NCBI GenBank assembly: GCA_027297435.1 | Contig: JAPUIA010000237.1 | Location: forward strand, 1-55,117 | DNA from: Gammaproteobacteria bacterium | GTDB lineage: Bacteria; Pseudomonadota; Gammaproteobacteria; Pseudomonadales; Azotimanducaceae | Direction of reading: 5' to 3' | Length of the DNA stretch: 55,117 nt | In this document: one piece after another, positions 1-5,827 of the stretch | How positions within the stretch are numbered: the stretch's first letter is position 1 | How the letters are laid out: every line of letters starts with the position of its first letter | Position numbers and translations under genes: made by a program | The notes under the pieces: generated by a model | The model's input: only the letters and a program-made list of their open reading frames with translations | The model's database searches: none | What the model was told of the DNA's origin: nothing

Positions 1-1
1 A

Positions 2-190
2 GACGTCGACTTCACCGGCACCGATCTCAGCAACATACACGGCAAAGGCATGAGTCTCGTCGGCGCAGACTTGCGCGGGGCAATATTCAACAACCTCAAC
101 CCACGCGAGATCGACTTGACCGGAGTACGCATCACCCTGGACCAAGCGCTATGGCTGCTCGATCCCATGGGCGTGGTGATCGAGCCTTAA
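2..190 (+). CDS. Pentapeptide-repeat protein, C-terminal fragment
   Basis: The window opens inside a gene whose last 62 codons are readable. Residues near the edge follow the five-residue A(D/N)LXX-type pattern of a right-handed beta-helix (FTGTDLSN, LVGADLRGA, IDLTGVR). The end, ITLDQALWLLDPMGVVIEP, resembles the capping segment of Qnr/MfpA-like pentapeptide proteins, some of which mimic DNA and bind gyrase. The N-terminus and full length lie outside the window, so a Qnr-like function cannot be judged. The stop TAA is at 188-190. The fold is fairly clear from the repeat pattern; any role in quinolone or gyrase protection would be inference. Confidence 0.7.
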   Translation, partial: DVDFTGTDLSNIHGKGMSLVGADLRGAIFNNLNPREIDLTGVRITLDQALWLLDPMGVVIEP

Positions 191-222
191 CGGTTCGACT
201 GTACGAGGTTTTTATTTAGTCG

Positions 223-239
223 TCCCTGCGATGCAGGGA
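223..239. repeat. Short inverted repeat TCCCTGC-GAT-GCAGGGA
   Basis: A perfect 7-bp inverted repeat with a 3-nt loop lies 33 bp after the pentapeptide gene. No T-run follows, so it is not a clear intrinsic terminator. It could be a short REP-type palindrome or a transcript-end stabiliser. Confidence 0.4.
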
Positions 240-300
240 ACCCATGCCCTGCAAGCGGGCCGCCGCATGCCGCAAGGTTCTAGCGGAAAACCCGGTAAAC

Positions 301-316
301 CTTGCAAATTTGCAAG
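301..316. repeat. 16-bp perfect palindrome CTTGCAAATTTGCAAG
   Basis: This perfect palindrome lies 64 bp beyond the stop of the minus-strand FKBP gene, between two convergent genes. As RNA it folds into a 6-bp stem with an AAUU loop. It may help end the FKBP transcript or be a protein site. Together with the 223-239 repeat it is all I see in the 190-bp gap. Confidence 0.35.
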
Positions 317-379
317 CCGGTAGTTCTACAAGAACTTTAGGCGTCTCCTGTGCTCGAACGCTTTATAAGGGCCGACTAT

Positions 380-1096
380 TCAGTCGATGCTCAACAGTTC
401 GACGTCGAAAATCAACGTTGCATTGGCCGGAATACTCGGCGGGGCACCGCGTTCTCCATAGGCTAAGTCGGGTGGTATGAACAGCCGCCATTTTGAACCT
501 ACAGACATGCGCTGCAAGGCCTCCGTCCAACCCCGGATCACGCGGTCGACCGGAAAACTGGCGGGCTCACCCCGTTGCACCGAACTATCGAACACGGTGC
601 CGTCAATGAGCGTGCCCTCGTAGTGCGTGGTAACCGTATCGGTCCGAACCGGCTTCGGCCCCTGGGTTTCGATCAGCACCTCGTACTGCAGGCCGGAAGA
701 CAGAGAGACCACTTCGCTGCGTGTGCCGTTGGCTTTGAGAAACTGCTTGCCGTCGTCGCTAACTTGCACCGCCGTTGCCTGCAGTTGCGCCTGCCGACGC
801 TGCAACAACTTGTCCAACCCGGCCGTACCGTCGGCCTCCGCGACCTGCCGCTCGTTTCGACGCAGGCCATCTTCCGCGCCGGCGGTAAAGACGTCGATAT
901 CGAGTCCATCGCCGTATTGTGCGAGCAGGGATTCACCCATCGCGTAACCCAACGTGTAACTGGCTTGAGCAAGCTCTCCGGCAATCGCCGCAGCCGCTGG
1001 CTCCTCGGACACCGGCTGGCCGCAACCCGTCAACAGACCGACGAGGACCGCGACGGCTAAAATTGTTGACCGGGTCAGTTTTCCAGGGATACGCAT
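380..1096 (-). CDS. FKBP-type peptidyl-prolyl cis-trans isomerase, lipoprotein (Mip/FkpA-like)
   Basis: 238 residues. The N-terminus has a signal peptide ending in a lipobox, LTGC, with Cys25 as the expected lipidation site, so the protein is probably anchored in the outer membrane facing the periplasm. An FKBP_N helical dimerisation region (about 45-125, YTLGYAMGESL) precedes the FKBP catalytic domain (about 140-238), seen as YEVL...VTTHYEGTLIDGTVFDSS and VIRGWTEALQ...YG. These enzymes isomerise Xaa-Pro bonds and help fold envelope proteins. The ATG at 1096 has AAGGA eight bases upstream. The gene is divergent from prc; both act on envelope protein quality, but shared control is only a guess. 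Confidence 0.92.
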   Translation of the reverse strand: MRIPGKLTRSTILAVAVLVGLLTGCGQPVSEEPAAAAIAGELAQASYTLGYAMGESLLAQYGDGLDIDVFTAGAEDGLRRNERQVAEADGTAGLDKLLQRRQAQLQATAVQVSDDGKQFLKANGTRSEVVSLSSGLQYEVLIETQGPKPVRTDTVTTHYEGTLIDGTVFDSSVQRGEPASFPVDRVIRGWTEALQRMSVGSKWRLFIPPDLAYGERGAPPSIPANATLIFDVELLSID

Positions 1097-1219
1097 CTAG
1101 ATTCCTTCACTACTTTCGCTTTTGCCGGTTGCTCAGTGCCCGAACGACGGGTTACATTCCTTTAACAGTACCACCTATGCGTTTCCGATAGTCTCGACTC
1201 AAGTGGTTGGGGGAACCAT

Positions 1220-1354
1220 ATGACGTTCTTGATGGTCGTACCTAGTGAAATGCAGGACACTTACACCGGGTCGATCGCCACCTACATCATGGTATCGGGA
1301 AGCCAGTTGTATTGGGTAGAAAACAACGGCGGGCAGTTTCCCGCCCAAGATTAA
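1220..1354 (+). CDS. Small ORF upstream of prc (44 aa)
   Basis: An ATG at 1220, preceded by a strong GGGGGA at good spacing, opens a 44-codon frame ending TAA at 1352-1354, only 13 bp before the prc start. The peptide begins MTFLMVVPSEMQDTYTGSI and has no Cys, signal peptide or clear membrane segment. prc itself lacks an obvious Shine-Dalgarno, so translation of this ORF might feed prc by coupling. I recognise no family. It could be a chance frame; the ribosome-binding site and position are the only support. Confidence 0.35.
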   Translation: MTFLMVVPSEMQDTYTGSIATYIMVSGSQLYWVENNGGQFPAQD

Positions 1355-1367
1355 GCGAGTTTGTTCG

Positions 1368-3497
1368 ATGCGGTTAACACGTACGGTCACATCCTGGATT
1401 TTCGGCGGCAGCCTGGTTTTCATTGCCGCCGCCGTCACCGCGAATCCGCAAGTCGCAGATACCACACGGGTTGATGAGTCCTTCTCATTGTCTCCGCTCG
1501 AGGTGCATCCTCGCACGAGTCTCACCATCGTCGAGCAACTCCGGCACAACCACTACCTTAGAAAAGACCTCGACGACGACGTCTCCAGTCAGATCTTCGA
1601 GAAGTACATCGAGTCGCTCGATGGCGCCAAGGTTTACTTCCTGGCGGACGACCTAGCAGCGCTCGAGAAATACCGATATAAGATTGACGATGCTTTGCGG
1701 CGAGGCGACTTGGGACCGGCGTTCGAAGTATTCAATCTCTATCAATCACGTCGGCTCGATCGATTCTCGTACCTGCTTGCCATGCTCGAAGACAGCATAG
1801 AGGACATAGATTTTACCATCGATGAAGACATCGAGCTCGATCGCGACAACGCCCCCTGGGCACCCAACCAAGCTGCAATGGACGAGTTGTGGCGCAAAAG
1901 ATTGAAAGCCGCCGTCCTCAATCTGAAACTGAACGGCAAAGATTTACCCGAAATTGAGGAACTGCTGACCAAGCGGTACGCCAACCGCCTCAAGCAAACC
2001 AAGCAGACCAAGAGCGAGGATGCGTTCCAACTGTACGTCAACGCGTTCGCGAGCACTTACGATCCACATACACAGTACTTTTCGCCGCGCACCTCGCAAA
2101 ATTTCAACATCAACATGTCGCTTTCGCTGGAGGGTATAGGTGCGGTACTACGCACCGACGATGAGTACACCGCGGTGGTGCGTTTGGTACCCGCCGGTCC
2201 TGCCGACAAGTCCGGGCAGATCAAGCCCGCCGATCGCATCGTGAGCGTTGGCCAAGGTGACCAAGGCCCTCTCATCGACATCGTCGGCTGGCGTCTGGAC
2301 GATGTGGTGGAGCTGATTCGCGGCCCGAAGGGTTCGAAAGTACGCCTCGAGATCATCCCGAGTGAAGCCGAGGACGACGGCTCGAAGATCGTCCACATCA
2401 CCCGCAATACCGTTCAACTCGAAGAGCAAGCGGCCCAGAAGAAGCTTTTGACATTGAACGCGGGCGGACAAGAATTCCGTCTGGGTGTCATCGAAGTACC
2501 GACGTTCTACGTCGACTTCAAAGCAGTCCAACGGGGCGACCCCAACTACAAGAGCACCACACGCGACGTTGAAATCCTGATCGGCGAACTCATGACGGAA
2601 GGCATCGACGGTCTCGTGGTCGACCTTCGCAACAACGGCGGTGGTTCGCTGCAAGAAGCCGATTCGCTAACCGGACTCTTCATCAAATCCGGTCCTACCG
2701 TACAGGTGAAATCTGCCAGGCGGCGGCCGAACATCTATTCAGACACCGATGACGAAGCGGCTTGGGACGGGCCAATGGCGGTAATGGTCAACCGCCTGTC
2801 CGCGTCCGCTTCCGAGATTTTCGCCGGCGCCATCCAAGACTATGAACGCGGCATCATCATCGGCAGTCAAACGTTCGGCAAGGGCACGGTGCAAACCCTC
2901 ATCCCACTGAACCGCGGCCAGCTCAAAATCACGGCGGCGAAATTCTACCGGGTGTCGGGTCAAAGCACGCAACATCAAGGCATATTGCCGGACATCGAGT
3001 TTCCGGAATTGTTCGACGTGGACCGAATCGGGGAGAGCAGCCTGGACGACGCGATGCCCTGGGACATGATTCAACCTGCCGTCTACCCTCATTCAAACGT
3101 CTTACAACCGCTGTTGGGTGATCTGCAAACGCGTCATGATATTCGGGTCGCCGACGACCCGGACTTCAAGTACGTTCGCGCGTTGGCGCTGAAGAACAAA
3201 GAACACGGCAAGAAAACTCATCTGTCGCTCAACGAAGCAACACGCCGTACCGAAAAGCAACGTGATGACAAGTGGCGCCTCGATCTCGAGAACGCGCTGC
3301 GCGTTGCCAAGGGAGATGTCGCGCTCGAGAGCCTCGATCAGTGGGACGACGAACTCGAACGAGCAGCGGCGGAACAGGCAGACAGAGACCCCAGAGACGA
3401 CGCCATGCTTGTCGAGGCCGGTCATATTCTACTGGACTACATCGGCCTCACTCGTCAAATCGCAATGGTCGAAAACTTCGATCAAGCGGTCCAGTAA
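1368..3497 (+). CDS. prc: Carboxy-terminal processing (tail-specific) protease Prc
   Basis: 709-residue periplasmic S41 peptidase. A signal peptide covers about residues 1-25. A helical N-terminal region is followed by a PDZ domain (about 250-335, with LSLEGIGAVL and GPADKSGQIKPADRIVSV) and the S41 catalytic core. The core motif SASASEIFAG places the nucleophile at Ser482, and TFGKGTVQ gives the general base Lys505. The C-terminal region matches the extension of proteobacterial Prc/Tsp. Length is close to E. coli Prc (682). It trims C-terminal tails of periplasmic proteins and peptidoglycan hydrolases. It follows the 44-aa ORF by 13 bp and converges on thrS. Confidence 0.95.
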   Translation: MRLTRTVTSWIFGGSLVFIAAAVTANPQVADTTRVDESFSLSPLEVHPRTSLTIVEQLRHNHYLRKDLDDDVSSQIFEKYIESLDGAKVYFLADDLAALEKYRYKIDDALRRGDLGPAFEVFNLYQSRRLDRFSYLLAMLEDSIEDIDFTIDEDIELDRDNAPWAPNQAAMDELWRKRLKAAVLNLKLNGKDLPEIEELLTKRYANRLKQTKQTKSEDAFQLYVNAFASTYDPHTQYFSPRTSQNFNINMSLSLEGIGAVLRTDDEYTAVVRLVPAGPADKSGQIKPADRIVSVGQGDQGPLIDIVGWRLDDVVELIRGPKGSKVRLEIIPSEAEDDGSKIVHITRNTVQLEEQAAQKKLLTLNAGGQEFRLGVIEVPTFYVDFKAVQRGDPNYKSTTRDVEILIGELMTEGIDGLVVDLRNNGGGSLQEADSLTGLFIKSGPTVQVKSARRRPNIYSDTDDEAAWDGPMAVMVNRLSASASEIFAGAIQDYERGIIIGSQTFGKGTVQTLIPLNRGQLKITAAKFYRVSGQSTQHQGILPDIEFPELFDVDRIGESSLDDAMPWDMIQPAVYPHSNVLQPLLGDLQTRHDIRVADDPDFKYVRALALKNKEHGKKTHLSLNEATRRTEKQRDDKWRLDLENALRVAKGDVALESLDQWDDELERAAAEQADRDPRDDAMLVEAGHILLDYIGLTRQIAMVENFDQAVQ

Positions 3498-3502
3498 AAG
3501 CA

Positions 3503-3587
3503 GTCGGGCTGAAACTTTTCAACTTATTCACCGCAACTAAGCTCGGCGGCGAATAAGTTGAATAAGTTGAATAAGTTTCAGCCCGAC
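3503..3587. terminator. Bidirectional terminator hairpin with a 9-bp tandem repeat
   Basis: The 15-bp arm GTCGGGCTGAAACTT (3503-3517) pairs perfectly with 3573-3587. The right arm contains three tandem copies of GAATAAGTT (3551-3577); the left arm holds only about one matching TTCAACTTATTC. The element sits exactly between the convergent stops of prc (3497) and thrS (3607). Confidence 0.7.
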
Positions 3588-3606
3588 CGTGGCGCGACGT
3601 CATTCG

Positions 3607-5445
3607 TTACGGTAACAAGAACTCCAACGCTCTCGCACTGATGGTCGACAACAACGCTTGTTTGAACGCTTCCACCGCCAGGGTGTGCTGCTGCTTGTGA
3701 CCATAGCGTCTCAATGTGACGGTACGCTCAGCCTGTTCGCGCTCACCAACGATCAACAGATTGGGAATCTTCTGTGTCGTACCTTGGCGAATTTTCTTGG
3801 GCACCGTGTCGTTCGACGGAGCTAGCTCGGCACGTATCATGTGATCGCGAAGCGCGTCGACGATCTCGACTGCATAGTCATCAAATTGCTCCGATACGGT
3901 GATCACCTGTACCTGCACCGGCGCCAACCAGGTCGGAAATGCCCCCCCGTAGTGCTCGAGCAAGAACGCGACCATTCTTTCGTGGGTGCTAAACGGCGCA
4001 CGATGAATGCAGTACGGTATGTGTTCGGCACCGTCCGCGCCTACATAGCGTAGAGCCAAACTCGCCGGTTGCGAGAAATCCAGCTGCACCGTCCCCAAGG
4101 ATTCTTCTCGACCCGTGACAGTGGGAAACTGAAGGTCGATCTTCGGCCCGTAAAATGCGGCCTCGCCCAAACCCTCGATATAGTTGACGCCGAGTTCTTG
4201 CAGAACTTCTTCCAATATCTTCTCGGACTTTGCCCAAGCCTCCGGGTTGTCGACGTACTTGTCTTTGCCTTTCGGGTCTTCTGGGTCCCAACGCGAAAAG
4301 CGCACCACGTACCCTTCTAGCCCCAGAATCTCGTACGCTCGCTGGTACATGGCCATCACCGCCTTGAATTCCTCTTTGATTTGCGCTTCGGTGCAGTAGA
4401 TATGCGCGTCGTTCATGCACATGCCGCGCACGCGCACAAGGCCGCTGACGCCGCCGGAATCTTCAAACCGGTAGACCTGTCCGTACTCGGCCAGTCGTAA
4501 CGGTAGATCGCGGTAGCTGCGCGGCTCGGCCGCAAACACCTTGTGGTGGTGCGGGCAGTTCATCGGCCGCAATCGATACGCTTCCTTGACCTGCTGGTGT
4601 CCATCATGGGTCTCGATAACCTCCATGGCCGGGTACATGTCTTCGGCGTAGTAGGGAAGGTGACCAGAAGCGTAGTAGAGGTCTTCTTTAGCGAGATGCG
4701 GCGTCGCAATGCGTTTGTACCCCGCTTTGAACTCGAGTTCCTTGGCCAAGGTTTCGAGTTCATCGCGTATCACGGTGCCGTTCGGCAACCACAGCGGCAA
4801 ACCGCGACCAACGTCGTTGTCGATCGTGAAGATGCCTAGCTCGCGACCGAGCTTTTTATGATCTCGAGCTTGCGCCTTTTCCCACCGAACGACAAAATCG
4901 TCGAGCTCTGCCTTGGTCGCGAACGCCCACACATAGATGCGGGTCATCATCACGTTGTCAGAATCACCACGCCAGTATGCACCGGCAACGCTGCGAAGCT
5001 TGAAGGCATCGCGCGGTAGCTCTTTGGTCGTGTCGACATGCGGGCCCTCACACATGTCGAGAAACGAGCCGTTGCGGTAAAACGACAGGCCTTCGAGCCC
5101 ATGCTTTTCGATCAGCTCAGTGCCGTATTCACGTTTGTAGGGTTCGCCCATCTCATCGATTCGCGCGAGCGCCTCGGCAGCACCGAGATCTTCGCGATAG
5201 AAGCGCTGACCCTTCTTGATGATCTTCTTCATGCGACGCTCGAGTTCCGGGAAATCCTCCTCCGTGAGCGGTTCGCTCAGAATGAAGTCATAGTAAAAAC
5301 CGTCGCGTATGGGCGGGCCAAAACCGAGCGTCGACCCCGGCCGCATCTCCAAAACAGCTTGAGCCAGGACGTGGGCCAGGCTGTGACGGATCTTGTACAG
5401 CTGGTCTTCTGCCCGCTCATCGCCACTGTGTTCGAACTGTGCCAT
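3607..5445 (-). CDS. thrS: Threonyl-tRNA synthetase lacking the TGS domain
   Basis: 612-residue class II synthetase that charges tRNA-Thr. It starts directly with the editing domain: HSLAH at 21-25 and MCEGPH at 131-136 are the two halves of the Ser-tRNA-Thr editing site. The catalytic domain carries RPMNCPHH (zinc ligand Cys297), DAHIY (His348) and IHRA (His481). A C-terminal anticodon-binding domain ends the protein. The usual 60-residue N-terminal TGS domain is absent, and no in-frame start upstream restores it. The ATG at 5445 follows two tandem AGAGGTAA motifs. The MNCPHHH...CMNDAHIYC signature differs from E. coli ThrS (MNCPGH), suggesting another ThrRS lineage, possibly a second copy. 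The infC-rpmI-rplT genes usually found downstream are missing. A leader peptide and terminator upstream suggest attenuation. Confidence 0.95.
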   Translation of the reverse strand: MAQFEHSGDERAEDQLYKIRHSLAHVLAQAVLEMRPGSTLGFGPPIRDGFYYDFILSEPLTEEDFPELERRMKKIIKKGQRFYREDLGAAEALARIDEMGEPYKREYGTELIEKHGLEGLSFYRNGSFLDMCEGPHVDTTKELPRDAFKLRSVAGAYWRGDSDNVMMTRIYVWAFATKAELDDFVVRWEKAQARDHKKLGRELGIFTIDNDVGRGLPLWLPNGTVIRDELETLAKELEFKAGYKRIATPHLAKEDLYYASGHLPYYAEDMYPAMEVIETHDGHQQVKEAYRLRPMNCPHHHKVFAAEPRSYRDLPLRLAEYGQVYRFEDSGGVSGLVRVRGMCMNDAHIYCTEAQIKEEFKAVMAMYQRAYEILGLEGYVVRFSRWDPEDPKGKDKYVDNPEAWAKSEKILEEVLQELGVNYIEGLGEAAFYGPKIDLQFPTVTGREESLGTVQLDFSQPASLALRYVGADGAEHIPYCIHRAPFSTHERMVAFLLEHYGGAFPTWLAPVQVQVITVSEQFDDYAVEIVDALRDHMIRAELAPSNDTVPKKIRQGTTQKIPNLLIVGEREQAERTVTLRRYGHKQQHTLAVEAFKQALLSTISARALEFLLP

Positions 5446-5447
5446 CT

Positions 5448-5465
5448 CTTACCTCTGTTACCTCT
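5448..5465 (-). promoter_or_regulatory. Duplicated Shine-Dalgarno of thrS
   Basis: Read on the minus strand, AGAGGTAAC (5465-5457) and AGAGGTAAG (5456-5448) stand in tandem just before the thrS ATG at 5445. The proximal copy is at normal spacing. The distal copy may be a standby site or a chance duplication. Confidence 0.5.
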
Positions 5466-5502
5466 ATGTACGCCTACTAAGGCTTCGCCCATCCCACAAC
5501 GA

Positions 5503-5536
5503 GAAAACCCCGGTGGCGGTCGCCTTCCGGGGTTTC
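5503..5536 (-). terminator. Attenuator-type intrinsic terminator in the thrS leader
   Basis: On the minus strand AAACCCCGG (5535-5527) pairs with CCGGGGTTT (5513-5505), nine base pairs, with an inner GGC/GCC pairing. The sequence then reads TTTTCTC. It lies between the threonine-rich leader peptide (stop at 5570) and the thrS start (5445), where a transcription attenuator should be. A GGCGG segment after the leader stop can pair with CCGCC inside this hairpin, and could act as an antiterminator. Confidence 0.7.
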
Positions 5537-5569
5537 AACCTGGTGCCTCAAGAGGCCGCCTGCAAACCG

Positions 5570-5647
5570 TCAAAGCTTAGGCGCCCACCTTTTTTGCGTG
5601 GTAGTCGTCCCGGTTAGGGCGGCCAGATTTCGGCGTCGTGGTTTCAT
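5570..5647 (-). CDS. Threonine-rich leader peptide of thrS
   Basis: A 25-codon frame from ATG (5647-5645) to TGA (5572-5570). It begins MKPRRRNLAAL and contains Thr-Gly-Thr-Thr-Thr-Thr (ACC GGG ACG ACT ACC ACG), that is five Thr codons in six, 34 nt before the terminator hairpin. This is the layout of amino-acid leader peptides such as thrL and pheM: ribosome stalling at scarce charged tRNA-Thr would prevent the terminator from forming. No Shine-Dalgarno is visible. A TATTAT hexamer ends seven bases before the ATG, so the mRNA may start at or near the ATG and be leaderless. Confidence 0.7.
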   Translation of the reverse strand: MKPRRRNLAALTGTTTTQKRWAPKL

Positions 5648-5654
5648 AGTGACA

Positions 5655-5684
5655 ATAATAGATCAACATCGTCGCGAGTTGAAA
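5655..5684 (-). promoter_or_regulatory. Putative promoter of the thrS leader transcript
   Basis: On the minus strand a TATTAT -10 box (5660-5655) lies 18 bp downstream of a weak TTTCAA (5684-5679). The predicted start falls at or next to the leader ATG (5647). The -10 is good and the -35 poor. Confidence 0.4.
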
Positions 5685-5764
5685 CCGGAGATACAATGTC
5701 CCCACTGGAATTGATCGAGTCGATTCTGCAATGGGGCATACGCCTGACTGAAAACCGGTGTGGA

Positions 5765-5792
5765 TTGAAAAGTGCCATCCTCGCCCCGACAT
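5765..5792 (+). promoter_or_regulatory. Putative sigma-32 heat-shock promoter of lon
   Basis: TTGAAA (5765-5770), 13 bp, then CCCCGACAT (5784-5792) fits the sigma-32 pattern TTGAAA-N13/14-CCCCAT-T, and lies about 36 bp before the lon start. A GGTAA-ATAC-TTACC inverted repeat (5794-5807) follows at the expected transcription start and could be an operator. Confidence 0.55.
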
Positions 5793-5827
5793 AGGTAAAT
5801 ACTTACCAGGTTTAGGTCGCGAGCGCT

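Noticed and set aside
5446-5827. T-box riboswitch for thrS
   Set aside because: I see no T-box antiterminator signature (AGGGTGGNACCGCG) in the leader. The Thr-rich peptide plus terminator explains the region better.
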